From Streptomyces showdoensis (lineage in GTDB: Bacteria > Actinomycetota > Actinomycetes > Streptomycetales > Streptomycetaceae), in contig NZ_BAAAXG010000026.1 in assembly GCF_039535475.1 (NCBI RefSeq), positions 1,922,001 through 1,986,000 on the forward strand: DNA of 64,000 bases. The letters are read 5' to 3'. Below, piece by piece: positions 16,069-24,525 of the stretch. The stretch's first letter is position 1; each line of letters starts with the position of its first letter. The notes beneath the pieces were generated by a model that was given only the letters and a program-made list of their open reading frames with translations, was not told the origin of the DNA and did not search any database. Made by a program: the position numbers and the translations under genes.

Positions 16069-17007
16069 TCAGCCGCGGGCCGTCAGCGTCAGCAGGGTCG
16101 CCTCCGGCGGGCAGGCGAAGCGGACCGGGGTGAAGCGGTTGGTGCCGCAGCCGGCCGAGACGTGCAGGTACGAGGTGCGGCCGTCGACCGTGTGGGTGGA
16201 GAGGCCCTTCACCCGCTCGGTGTCCAGGTCGCAGTTGGTGACCAGGGCCCCGTAGAAGGGGATGCACAGCTGCCCGCCGTGGGTGTGGCCGGCGAGCAGC
16301 AGCTCGTAGCCGTCCGCGGTGAACGCGTCCAGCGACCGGAGGTACGGCGCGTGCACCACGCCCACCGTGAAGTCGGCGTCCCGGTCGGGCCCGCCCGCGA
16401 CCCGCTCGTACCGGTCCCGCTTGATGTGCGGGTCGTCGACGCCGGTGAAGGCGAGGTCGACGCCGGGCAGCTTCAGCCGGCCGCGGGTGTTGGTCAGGTT
16501 CACCCAGCCCGCCGCGTCGAACGCGTCCCGCAGCCCCTCCCAGGGGTTGTGGACGGCGCCCACCACCGGCGGGTTGCCGTTGAGGCCGTGCCGGCCCTGG
16601 ACCTTCTCCTTCAGGTAGAGCGCGGGGTTGCGCAGCCGCGGCCCGTAGTAGTCGTTGGAGCCGAAGACGTACACCCCCGGGAACTCCATCAGCGGGCCCA
16701 GCGCGTCGAGCACCTCGGGCACGGCGTTCGGGTCGGAGAGGTTGTCGCCGGTGTTCACGACGAAGTCCGGGCGCAGCCCGGCCAGCGACTGGAGCCAGGC
16801 GCGCTTCTTGTTCTGGCCGCTCACCATGTGGATGTCGGAGACCTGGAGGACCCGCAGGTCGCGCATGCCCCGGGGCAGCACCGGGACGGTCACCCGGCGG
16901 AGCCGGAACGAGCGGGCTTCGAAGCCCGCCGCGTAGACGATGCCGGCCGCTGCCGTCGCCGTGAGGCCTGCCGTGATCTTCAGGGGGATCCCGTACCGTG
17001 CGCGCAT
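16069..17007 (-). CDS. Membrane-anchored metallophosphoesterase
   Basis: The 312-residue protein has an N-terminal membrane helix (KITAGLTATAAAGIVYAAGF). A calcineurin-like phosphoesterase domain follows, with motifs in order: VLQVSDIHMV, VVNTGDNL, FGSNDYY (in place of GNHD), VVHAPY and LLAGHTHGGQ. These bind two metal ions. The domain probably lies outside the membrane. The ATG at 17007 follows AAGGGG. Substrate unknown; family members hydrolyse phosphoesters including UDP-sugars and nucleotides. Confidence 0.86.
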   Translation of the reverse strand: MRARYGIPLKITAGLTATAAAGIVYAAGFEARSFRLRRVTVPVLPRGMRDLRVLQVSDIHMVSGQNKKRAWLQSLAGLRPDFVVNTGDNLSDPNAVPEVLDALGPLMEFPGVYVFGSNDYYGPRLRNPALYLKEKVQGRHGLNGNPPVVGAVHNPWEGLRDAFDAAGWVNLTNTRGRLKLPGVDLAFTGVDDPHIKRDRYERVAGGPDRDADFTVGVVHAPYLRSLDAFTADGYELLLAGHTHGGQLCIPFYGALVTNCDLDTERVKGLSTHTVDGRTSYLHVSAGCGTNRFTPVRFACPPEATLLTLTARG

Positions 17008-17081
17008 CCCCTTATCGTCGCAGACCCGATGGGCGGAAATGCGCGGGCGGTCGGGGTCCGGCACCTGACACACTTGGACCC

Positions 17082-17546
17082 ATGACCACGCTGAAGGACA
17101 AGCTCAAGGACGACCTCAACGCCGCGATCAGGGAGCGCGACGAGCTGCGCTCCTCCACCCTGCGGCTGACCATCACCGCCATCACCAAGGAGGAGGTCGC
17201 GGGCAAGACCAAGCGCGAGCTCTCCGACGACGAGGTGCAGACGGTGATCGCCAAGGAGGCGAAGAAGCGCCGCGAGGCCGCGGAGGCCTTCGCCCAGGGC
17301 GACCGTCCCGAGCAGGCCGCCCGGGAGCGTCTGGAGGGCGAGATCCTCGACGCGTACCTGCCCAAGCAGCTCTCCGACGACGAGCTGGAGGCCGTCGTGG
17401 CCGCCGCCGTCGAGGAGGCGAAGGCCGCCGGTGCCGAGGGTCCGCGGGCCATGGGCGCCGTCATGAAGATCGTCAACCCCAAGGTCGCCGGCCAGGCGGA
17501 GGGCGGGCGGGTCGCCGCCACCGTGAAGCGGCTCCTCGCCGGCTGA
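17082..17546 (+). CDS. GatB/YqeY domain-containing protein
   Basis: The 154-residue helical protein matches the YqeY family over its full length: LKDDLNAAIRERDELRSSTLRLTITAI, EVQTVIAKEAKKRREAAEAF, YLPKQLSDDELEAVV and AMGAVMKIVNPKVAGQAEGG. YqeY resembles the tRNA-binding tail of the GatB amidotransferase subunit. Its cellular role is not settled. It is divergent from the phosphoesterase gene and convergent with the PBP gene. Confidence 0.88.
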   Translation: MTTLKDKLKDDLNAAIRERDELRSSTLRLTITAITKEEVAGKTKRELSDDEVQTVIAKEAKKRREAAEAFAQGDRPEQAARERLEGEILDAYLPKQLSDDELEAVVAAAVEEAKAAGAEGPRAMGAVMKIVNPKVAGQAEGGRVAATVKRLLAG

Positions 17547-17568
17547 CCCGGCCTACGGGCGTACGCGC

Positions 17569-17623
17569 ACAGAGAAGAGGGGCGGCCCTCCCGGAATCCG
17601 GGAGGGCCGCCCCTCTTCTCTGT
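17569..17623. terminator. Bidirectional 26-bp hairpin
   Basis: A perfect 26-bp inverted repeat with a 3-nt loop (AAT) separates the convergent YqeY and PBP genes. It starts ACAGAGAAGAGGGGCGG and ends with the exact complement. Its symmetry suits termination from both sides. Confidence 0.88.
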
Positions 17624-17675
17624 CACGCGTCGGCGCCGGAGGTCCGGCGCCGGGCGTCGGTGCCGGACAGCGCCG

Positions 17676-19925
17676 CTATCCGTGCCCGCCGCCGCGTCCG
17701 CCCCCGCCGCCCCCGCGGCCGTTCGTGCCGCCGATCAGGTCCGGCGGGATGGTGATGCCGCCCGGCAGGGTGGTGCCGCCGGGGCGCTGGCCGCCCGGCT
17801 TGTTGTCGTCGCCGGGGCGCTTGTTCTTGTCCTTCTCCTTGTCCTCCGGCTGGGCGCCGCGAGGAACGGTGATCGGGACGAAGCCCGGCGTCTCAGAGGC
17901 GTCGAGCGCCCCCGTCATCGCGATCTTCCAGATCGGGCCCGGGAGGCAGCCGCCGCAGACCTTGTCGTAGTACTGGCCGCCGATGGTGATGTCGTACATC
18001 GAGGTCTTCTCGCCGACGTCGTCACCGACCCACACCGCGGTGGACAGGTTCGGCGTGTAGCCGACGAACCAGGCGTCCTTGCGGTCGTTGGTCGTACCCG
18101 TCTTGCCCGCGTTGTCGCGGTCGCTCAGACCGGCCCGGGTACCCGTGCCGTCCTCGACGACGCCCTTGAGCATCTGGTTGACGGTGTCCGCGGTCTTCTC
18201 GGTCATCGCCCGCGAGCACTCGGTCTGCGGGACCTTCAGCTTCTGGCCGTTGGCCGTGGTGATCGACTCGATGGCGACGGGCGTGCAGTAGGTGCCGCGG
18301 TTGGCGAAGGTCGCGTAGACCGCCGCCATGTCGAGCGGGGTGGACTCCTGGCCGCCGAGGGTGATGGAGGGGAGCTCCTTCAGCTTCTTGCCGAGCTCCT
18401 TCTCGTACCCCATCTTCTTCGCCATCTGGACCGTCTCGCAGAGCCCGGTCATCTGCTCGAGCTGCGCGAAGTAGGTGTTGATGGACTTGCCGAGCGCGCT
18501 GGTCATGTCCCAGCTGCCGGCCTCGGACTGCATCTCGTTCTGCAGGTCCCAGTTGCCGCCGCCCGACGGGCCGCCCGCGCAGGTGCTGTACGAGTTCATC
18601 GGCACCGAGATCTTCCACGGCGTCGAGAAGGACTGGGCCGGGCTCAGCCCCTTCTCCAGGGCCGCCGCGGCCGTGATCGGCTTGAAGGTCGAGCCGACCT
18701 GGAAGCCGTACGTCGTGCCGCCCATCTTCTTGCCGACGGCGAGGTTGAGCGTCGTCTGGTGCAGCTTCTGGTCGAGGCCGTACGGGCGGGACTGGCCCAT
18801 CGACAGGATCTTGCCGCTGTTGGGCTGGACCTGGACCACCGAGGCGGCGACCTTGTCGTCCTTGTCGATCTTGGCGACGGCGGCCTCGTTGGCGGCGGCC
18901 TGGGCGCGCGGGTCGAGCGTGGTGCGGATGGTGAGACCACCCAGGTTCCACAGCTTCTGGCGCTCCTCGGAGGTCTTGCCGAAGACCGGGTCGTTGAGGA
19001 TCGTCTTGCGGACGTAGTCGCAGAAGAAGCCGGCGCCGTCCACGGCGGTGATGCAGCCGTTCTTCGGCGTCTTCACCTTCAGCTTGATCGGGGTGGCCTT
19101 CGCCTGGTCGGCCTCCGCCTGGCTGATGTCCCGCACGTCGGCCATGCGCTGGAGGACGATGTTGCGCCGCTTGGTCGCCTCCTGGATGTCGTTGACCGGG
19201 TCGTAGCGGCTCGGCGACTGGACGAGGCCGGCCATCATGGCGGACTCGGCGAGCGTGAGGTCGGCGGCCGGCTTCGAGAAGTACCGCTGCGAGGCGGCCT
19301 CGATGCCGTAGGCCTGCTGCCCGAAGAACGTGATGTTGAGGTAGTTCTCCAGGATCTTCTTCTTGCCGAGCTCCTCCTCGACCTGGATCGCGAACTTCAG
19401 CTCGCGCACCTTGCGGCCCAGGGTCTGCTGGGTGGCCTGCGCGACCTTCTCGGGGTCGTCGCCCGCCTCCTCGACGAAGACGTTCTTCACGTACTGCTGC
19501 GTCAGCGTGGAGGCGCCCTGCGACACCCCGCCCGACTGCGCGTTGCGGTTGATGGCGCGCAGCACGCCCTTGAGGTCGATCGCGCCGTGCTCGTAGAAGC
19601 GAGAGTCCTCGATCGCGACGATCGCCTTCTGCATGTACGGCGAGATCTTCTCGATCGGCACGACCTTGCGGTCACGCGAGTACACGGTGGCGATGTGGCC
19701 GCCCTGCGAGTCGAGGATGTTGGTGCGCTGACTCAGCGGCGGCGTCTTCAGGTTGGACGGGATCTCGTCGAATCCCTCGACCGTGCCCTTCGCCGCCAGC
19801 CCGAGCGCTCCGGCCGCGGGCAGGGCGATGCCTGCCAGCACGGCTCCGGAGAGCACACTGACACCGAGGAACTTGGCGGCCTGCTGGGTCCCGGTCAGAC
19901 CTCCGCCCGAGCGCTTCTTTGCCAT
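17676..19925 (-). CDS. Bifunctional class A penicillin-binding protein
   Basis: The 749-residue protein has a short cytoplasmic tail, a signal-anchor helix (residues about 19-45), a GT51 glycosyltransferase domain and a transpeptidase domain. Glycosyltransferase motifs are EDSRFYEHG (Glu106) and GASTLTQQYVKN (137-148). Transpeptidase motifs are STFK (Ser412), SIN (481-483) and KTG (608-610). The C-terminus is a Pro/Gly-rich tail. It polymerises and cross-links peptidoglycan at the membrane. The gene is normally divergent from wblA in Streptomyces; here the IS islet lies between them. The ATG at 19925 begins a basic MAKKRSGGG start. Confidence 0.94.
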   Translation of the reverse strand: MAKKRSGGGLTGTQQAAKFLGVSVLSGAVLAGIALPAAGALGLAAKGTVEGFDEIPSNLKTPPLSQRTNILDSQGGHIATVYSRDRKVVPIEKISPYMQKAIVAIEDSRFYEHGAIDLKGVLRAINRNAQSGGVSQGASTLTQQYVKNVFVEEAGDDPEKVAQATQQTLGRKVRELKFAIQVEEELGKKKILENYLNITFFGQQAYGIEAASQRYFSKPAADLTLAESAMMAGLVQSPSRYDPVNDIQEATKRRNIVLQRMADVRDISQAEADQAKATPIKLKVKTPKNGCITAVDGAGFFCDYVRKTILNDPVFGKTSEERQKLWNLGGLTIRTTLDPRAQAAANEAAVAKIDKDDKVAASVVQVQPNSGKILSMGQSRPYGLDQKLHQTTLNLAVGKKMGGTTYGFQVGSTFKPITAAAALEKGLSPAQSFSTPWKISVPMNSYSTCAGGPSGGGNWDLQNEMQSEAGSWDMTSALGKSINTYFAQLEQMTGLCETVQMAKKMGYEKELGKKLKELPSITLGGQESTPLDMAAVYATFANRGTYCTPVAIESITTANGQKLKVPQTECSRAMTEKTADTVNQMLKGVVEDGTGTRAGLSDRDNAGKTGTTNDRKDAWFVGYTPNLSTAVWVGDDVGEKTSMYDITIGGQYYDKVCGGCLPGPIWKIAMTGALDASETPGFVPITVPRGAQPEDKEKDKNKRPGDDNKPGGQRPGGTTLPGGITIPPDLIGGTNGRGGGGGGRGGGHG

Positions 19926-20221
19926 GGGGGCAGCCTAATCCGTAGTGATGAGCGAACCGTAGGAGCAGGGGCTTCTCGGAGCGTTCGAGTACCAGACCGT
20001 GACATCCAGGTGCAGCCGGGCCTGTGGAGGCCTCAACGTAGATCGGTGCGCGGTCGTGGTGCTCAGGGTGGTGGCGGTCACGTGGGCGCCGGGCGGATGC
20101 CTGAGTGTGCCCAGGCTTCGAAGCCTAAGAACAGAGCGGCGGCGGCCGGCGCCTTCGTGGCCGCCACCACCTGCTGTTGTTTTCGTTCGTTGATTTCGTG
20201 GTGCGAGTCCGCCGCACGGTG
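19926..20221. other. PBP upstream region
   Basis: This stretch is the presumed promoter region of the PBP gene and one side of the insertion junction. I see no convincing gene. A CTTCGAAG palindrome lies at about 20116-20123, and the segment at 20170-20200 is unusually T-rich (TTGTTTTCGTTCGTTG). The left edge of the IS110-type element must lie near 20200-20230. Confidence 0.4.
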
Positions 20222-20229
20222 ACCTCTTA

Positions 20230-20407
20230 ATACGCCCGAGCCGCCCGAGCTCCCGCATAGACCGAGGCCCGTGGGGTGCGCTGGTGCCACGAACGGCTAG
20301 TGAGGTGGCGGCCCGACCGTGGTGCGGTCGAGGCCTGGGATTAGGTCGCTGCGTGGCCCGCATGCGCTCGTGACCAGCGCAAACGTCGAACTCTGGGGAG
20401 GGGAACC
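20230..20407 (+). ncRNA. Candidate bridge RNA region of the IS110 element
   Basis: IS110-group elements encode a structured bridge RNA in the non-coding end upstream of the transposase. This segment has that position and obvious structure: GGCCCGACCG (20310-20319) pairs with CGGTCG and GGCC (20325-20335) across one bulged A, and further GC stems lie on both sides. The target- and donor-binding loops cannot be assigned without aligning related copies. This is inference from position and folding. Confidence 0.45.
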
Positions 20408-21638
20408 TTGATCTACTGCGGAATCGACTGGGCGGAACGAACCCACGACGTCGCCCTGGTCGACGACACCGGCCAGCTGCTCGCCAAGCGGCACATCACC
20501 GACGACGCGGCCGGCTACAAGATCCTGCTGGAACTGCTCGCCGAGTACGGCGACACCGCCGAGAATCCGATCCTGGCGGGGATCGAGACCTCCCGCGGCC
20601 TGCTCGTCGCGGTGCTGCGGACCGGCACGCGCAAGGTGTTCGCGATCAACCCGATGGCCGCCGCCCGCTACCGCGACCGGCACAGCGTCTCGCGCAAGAA
20701 GTCCGACCCCGGCGACGCCCTCGTCCTCGCCAACATCCTCCGCACCGACATGCACGCCCACCGGGCCCTGCCCGACGACAGCGACCTCGGCCGCGCGATC
20801 GCAGTCCTCGCCCGCGCTCAGCAGGATTCCCTCTGGAACCGGCAGCAGCTCGCCAACCAGCTCCGGTCCCTGCTGCGCGAGTACTACCCCGCCGCCCTGG
20901 CCGCCTTCGCCGCCTGGACCAACGGGCTGTGCCGTCCCGAGGCCCGCGAGCTCCTCAAGACGGCCCGACCCCGTCCCGGGCCGCGCGCCTGACCCGCACC
21001 CAGATCCAGGCCGCGCTCAAGCGCGCCGGCCGCCAGCGTGGCATCGAAGCCGAGGCCGAACGCCTTCGCGAGGCCTTCCGCGCGGAGTGGGCCCACCAGC
21101 CGCCGCTGGTCGAGGACGCGCTCGGCAAGCAGATGCTCGCGCTCCTCATCCAGCTGGGCGCCGCCTGCACCGCAGCCGACCAGCTCGCCGAAGCAGTCGA
21201 AGAGGCATTCCCTCAGCACCCGGACGCCGAGATCCTGCTGAGCTTCCCCGGGCTCGGCATCCAGCTCGCCGCCCGCGTCCTGGCCGAGATCGGCGACGAC
21301 CGCACCCGCTTCGCCGACGCCCGCGGCCTGAAGGTCTACGCCGGCTCCTCACCCATCACCCGTGCCTCCGGCAAGAAGTCCGCCATCACCAGACGCTGGG
21401 TGAAGAACGACCGGCTCAACCACGCCGGCTACCTCTGGGCCTTCGCCTCACGTCCACCGGGGCCAACGCCCACTACCGGCGCCGACGCGAACAAGGCGAC
21501 TGGCACGCGGCCGCGCAGCGCAACCTCTTCAACCGCATGATCGGCCAGCTCTACCACTGCCTCCAGAAACGCGAGCTCTTCGAGGAGCAGTCCGCGTTCC
21601 GCTCATCGCCCTCGGCGGCAGAAGCAGTAGCGGCGTGA
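20408..21638 (+). pseudogene. IS110-family transposase with two frameshifts
   Basis: The protein starts at a TTG behind GGGGAGGGG. It opens MIYCGIDWAERTHDVALVDD (first catalytic Asp) and has RKKSDPGDALVLANILR in the RuvC-like DEDD domain. That frame stops at 20992. The C-terminal part continues in a second frame with SFPGLGIQLAARVLAEIGDD and ITRASGKKSAITRRW, the Transposase_20 region with its catalytic serine. Near 21450 it switches to a third frame that ends GDWHAAAQRNLFNRMIGQLY. Both switches have the same sense (net loss of two or gain of one base), at GC-rich stretches. The gene is most likely dead. Confidence 0.85.
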
Positions 21639-21707
21639 CCGTCGAAGGCTGCGTTCCAGCGCCTGGAGGAGGACGCGACCACATGTGGTGGATGCGACGA
21701 TCCCGAT

Positions 21708-22067
21708 GTGAACGCACCTGACGAGCTGCCCTCGGTTGAGAGGGCATTCATGCTCAACGCCATGGAGATCGACATCCTGCCCGGCGTCCGTGGCGACCTG
21801 GAGGAACCGTTGTCATCCGGACCCTCCGCGGAGCTGACCCCCGTCGTTCTGTCTCTCGTCGACAGGGGCTGGGTCGAGGTCTGCCGTGTCATTCCCTGGA
21901 CTGCTCCCGACGGAAGCACTGGCTTTCAGCCCGGCGCGCCTATCGCGCGGGGCGACCTGCCAGTGCTTCTGGCCGATGACGACAACTGGGAGTACCCCGA
22001 CAGCGGCGAGTGGATCGGCTGTCTGACCCTGACACTGACCGAGGAGGGGCGGCAGATTCCCTGGTGA
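21708..22067 (+). CDS. Hypothetical protein, 119 residues
   Basis: A GTG at 21708 starts this soluble acidic protein (ELPSVERAFMLNAMEIDILPG, VVLSLVDRGWVEVCRVIPW, DNWEYPDSGEWIGCLTLTLT). The middle could be a winged-helix-like segment, but no family is recognised. It lies directly behind the transposase and 4 nt before another unknown gene, so the two form a small operon carried in the insertion islet. Codon use is less GC-biased than in the neighbouring core genes. An origin as cargo or as an immunity-type pair is possible but unproven. Confidence 0.6.
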   Translation: MNAPDELPSVERAFMLNAMEIDILPGVRGDLEEPLSSGPSAELTPVVLSLVDRGWVEVCRVIPWTAPDGSTGFQPGAPIARGDLPVLLADDDNWEYPDSGEWIGCLTLTLTEEGRQIPW

Positions 22068-22071
22068 GGCA

Positions 22072-22410
22072 GTGGCCAGGAAGCTGGCGGCAGCCGATCA
22101 TTCGCGCATGAGACCCGAAGTGCAGGCGTTCGTCGCCGACGGCCCGCTTCCTGACTGGGACGCGAGCGAAGAAGAGATCGCCCGGCGCGACCAGCAGCTC
22201 CGCGCGATTCACGGGCCGGTCACCGGAGAAGAAGCCCGAGCGCTCGTCTCCTGCTTCGGCCCCGACGACTGCTACGGCGTCGCCTGGACGCTCCTCCACC
22301 TCATCGAGACGGGCCCGAACCCCGTCCTGACCACCGACCCCGGACCGGACGCCAACGAGTGGCACCAGCGCCTCTACGGCCGCGCCGTGAACGGAGGACT
22401 CATCCCCTGA
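22072..22410 (+). CDS. Hypothetical protein, 112 residues
   Basis: This GTG-started frame follows the previous gene by 4 nt. The protein is soluble and acidic: MRPEVQAFVADGPLPDWDAS, EEIARRDQQLRAIHGPVTGEEARAL, YGVAWTLLHLIETGP, WHQRLYGRAVNGG. It has no membrane helix or known motif. An internal ATG at 22108 (MRPEVQ) is an alternative start. With its neighbour it forms an orphan pair between the IS110 remnant and wblA. Confidence 0.58.
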   Translation: MARKLAAADHSRMRPEVQAFVADGPLPDWDASEEEIARRDQQLRAIHGPVTGEEARALVSCFGPDDCYGVAWTLLHLIETGPNPVLTTDPGPDANEWHQRLYGRAVNGGLIP

Positions 22411-22789
22411 GCTTGACGGCATAGCAACGTGAGGTGTCTACGTTCTCATTCGCCGGACACACGTATATGCCTTGGCCTAAGCTGCTCTCAACTGTCACAG
22501 CAGTGTGGTCTCGCATCAAGACCCGTGCGTGACGTCGGTGTGAAATCCCGTGTACCCGAAGCGCGGGAACTTCATGCCCGAATTCGGCCCATGTCCGATA
22601 GGGGCGTTATGTCCTCGGGTCACTCCCCTGGGTGATCTGACGCGTACGCATAGTCCGTTCGGACCATTCAAGATTGGGCCCGAAGGGGGTGTTGCGCTGT
22701 GCCCACCTTCCGTAACGTCCCAACTGGCAGCGGTGAATATGCCGCTACCGCCGTGGGGGAGCCTCGATTCGGGAGAGGACGGCGCCGGT
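22411..22789 (+). promoter_or_regulatory. Upstream region of wblA
   Basis: This gene-free 379-nt stretch is AT-richer than the rest of the window and is the likely native wblA promoter and leader region. It contains an inverted element GGTCACTCCCCTGGGTGATC at 22618-22637 (TCAC/GTGA arms). A short in-frame extension upstream of the wblA ATG can be translated but is not protein-like. I cannot place the transcription start. Confidence 0.5.
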
Positions 22790-23134
22790 ATGGGCTGGGT
22801 AGCTGACTGGAGTGCGCAGGCGGCCTGCCGCACTACCGATCCGGATGAACTTTTCGTGCAGGGAGCGGCGCAGAACAGGGCGAAGGCGGTGTGCACCGGA
22901 TGCCCGGTGCGGACCGAGTGCCTCGCCGACGCCCTCGACAACCGTGTGGAATTCGGCGTGTGGGGCGGCATGACGGAGCGCGAGCGCCGCGCCCTGCTGC
23001 GCCGCCGGCCGACCGTCACCTCGTGGCGCCGGCTCCTGGAGACCGCGCGTACCGAGTACGAGCGGGGCGCGGGCCTGCTGCCCGTGGCGATGGACGACGA
23101 CGCGACGTACGAGACGTACGCGGCGGTGGGCTAG
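22790..23134 (+). CDS. wblA: WhiB-family developmental regulator WblA
   Basis: The 114-residue protein starts MGWVADWSAQAACRTTDPDE and has the four [4Fe-4S] cysteines of the WhiB family at 13, 35, 38 and 44 (C...CTGC...C). The GVWGG turn is at 56-60, followed by the basic tail ERRALLRRRPTVTSWRR. It matches the Streptomyces WblA sequence as I know it almost throughout. WblA controls the switch from aerial growth to sporulation and represses antibiotic pathways in several species. ATG 22790 was chosen because upstream codons do not look coding; GGGAGAGGA lies about 10 nt before it. Confidence 0.95.
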   Translation: MGWVADWSAQAACRTTDPDELFVQGAAQNRAKAVCTGCPVRTECLADALDNRVEFGVWGGMTERERRALLRRRPTVTSWRRLLETARTEYERGAGLLPVAMDDDATYETYAAVG

Positions 23135-23163
23135 GACCGGTCAGGTCCGCGGCCCGGGTCAGG

Positions 23164-24525
23164 CTACGAGGGCATCCGACCCGTCGTCAGACGGTCACCG
23201 ATGGCCCGCAGACCGGCGAGGTCGTGCACATCGCCGGGCAGAGCGGCCACTTCGGCGACCGCCACCTCGGGATGGAGCGCGGTGAAGCGATCGCGCGTGC
23301 GCTGTTCGCGTGCGAGCACCTGCATCCGCTCGGCATGGAGACGGAGCAGTCCTGCGGTGAGCTGCTGGACATCCGCGTCCGCCTCGGCTGTGGGGGCAGC
23401 CTCGGACGCGGGCGGTACGGCGGCGGTGGCGAGGTCTGCGGCGGGATCCGCAGGCGGGTCGGGCAGAGGGTCCGGCTCGGGGGCTGACATCTCGGGGGCG
23501 GTGGCCCGGGGGCCACGCCCAGCAGTCTTCCCGCCCCCCTGATCCACAATGCGCCCCTCGTCAAGATTTTCCGCGGCGGCCCGCGCCCGCTCGGCCGACA
23601 GCCGGGCGGCGCCGCTGGCGTGGACGCGGTTGATGACGAGACCGGCCAGCGGCATCTCCTCCGCGGCCAGCCGCTCCACGAAGTACGCCGCCTCGCGCAG
23701 CGCGTCCCGCTCCGGCGTCGCCACCACGAGGAAGGCCGTGCCCGGCGCCTGGAGGAGCCGGTACGTGGCGTCCGCGCGGGTGCGGAAGCCGCCGAACATC
23801 GTGTCCATCGCGGCCACGAAGGTCTGCACGTCCTTCAGGAACTGGCCGCCGAGCAGCTTCCCCAGCGTCCCCGTCATCATCGACATGCCGACGTTGAGGA
23901 ACTTCATCCCGGCCCGGCCGCCCACCTTCGCGGGAGCCATCAACAGCTTGATGAACTTCCCGTCCAGGAAGGAGCCGAGCCGCTTCGGCGCGTCCAGGAA
24001 GTCCAGCGCCGACCGGGACGGCGGGGTGTCGACCACGATCAGGTCCCACTCGTCCCGGGCCCGCAGCTGGCCCAGCTTCTCCATCGCCATGTACTCCTGC
24101 GTACCGGCGAACCCGGCCGACAGGGACTGGTAGAAGGGGTTCTCCAGGATCGCCCGGGCCCGGTCGGCGTCCGCGTGCGCCTCGACGATCTCGTCGAAGG
24201 TCCGCTTCATGTCGAGCATCATCGCGTGCAGCTCGCCCCCGTCGGAGCCCTTGATGCCCTCGACCTTGCGCGGCACGTTGTCCAGCGAGTCGATCCCCAT
24301 CGACTGGGCGAGCCGCCGCGCCGGGTCGATCGTGAGCACCACGACCCGCCGGCCGCGCTCCGCCGCCCGCACGCCGAGCGCCGCCGCGGTCGTCGTCTTG
24401 CCGACGCCGCCCGCGCCGCAGCACACGATGATGCGGGTGGCCGGGTCGTCGATCAGCGGGTCGAGCTCCAGGACGGGGACCGCGTCGAGACCGTTCGCCG
24501 CCGCGGCCTTCTGCGCCTCCGTCAC
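23164..24525 (-). CDS. ArsA/Get3-family ATPase, longer member
   Basis: The 453-residue protein has the P-loop CCGAGGVGKTTTAAAL (Lys43), the switch LTIDPARRLAQSMG, and a DTPPSRSALDFLDAP region with NRVHASGAAR later. The last about 130 residues are Pro/Ala-rich linker plus a helical tail (HAERMQVLAREQRTRDRF). ArsA/Get3 proteins are dimeric ATPases that move membrane proteins or oxyanions; no arsenite cysteines or ArsB neighbour are seen. It overlaps the end of the second ArsA-like gene by 4 nt (ATGA) and forms a conserved actinobacterial pair next to wblA. Confidence 0.86.
   Translation of the reverse strand: MTEAQKAAAANGLDAVPVLELDPLIDDPATRIIVCCGAGGVGKTTTAAALGVRAAERGRRVVVLTIDPARRLAQSMGIDSLDNVPRKVEGIKGSDGGELHAMMLDMKRTFDEIVEAHADADRARAILENPFYQSLSAGFAGTQEYMAMEKLGQLRARDEWDLIVVDTPPSRSALDFLDAPKRLGSFLDGKFIKLLMAPAKVGGRAGMKFLNVGMSMMTGTLGKLLGGQFLKDVQTFVAAMDTMFGGFRTRADATYRLLQAPGTAFLVVATPERDALREAAYFVERLAAEEMPLAGLVINRVHASGAARLSAERARAAAENLDEGRIVDQGGGKTAGRGPRATAPEMSAPEPDPLPDPPADPAADLATAAVPPASEAAPTAEADADVQQLTAGLLRLHAERMQVLAREQRTRDRFTALHPEVAVAEVAALPGDVHDLAGLRAIGDRLTTGRMPS

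Larger units (their letters stand above)
20222..21640 (+). mobile_element. IS110-family element, decayed (boundaries approximate)
   Basis: The element consists of a non-coding 5' end of about 185 nt and a DEDD transposase frame that reaches 21638. IS110-family elements lack long terminal inverted repeats, so the ends cannot be fixed by eye. The transposase carries two frameshifts, so the copy is likely inactive. It sits between the PBP gene and wblA, normally adjacent divergent genes. Confidence 0.82.

Noticed and set aside
20408..20992. Programmed frameshift in the IS110 transposase
   Set aside because: IS110 transposases are normally one frame. Two separate shifts and no slippery heptamer argue for decay.
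22618..22637. BldD box upstream of wblA
   Set aside because: The arms read TCAC...GTGA, opposite to the AGTGA...TCAC order of the BldD motif.
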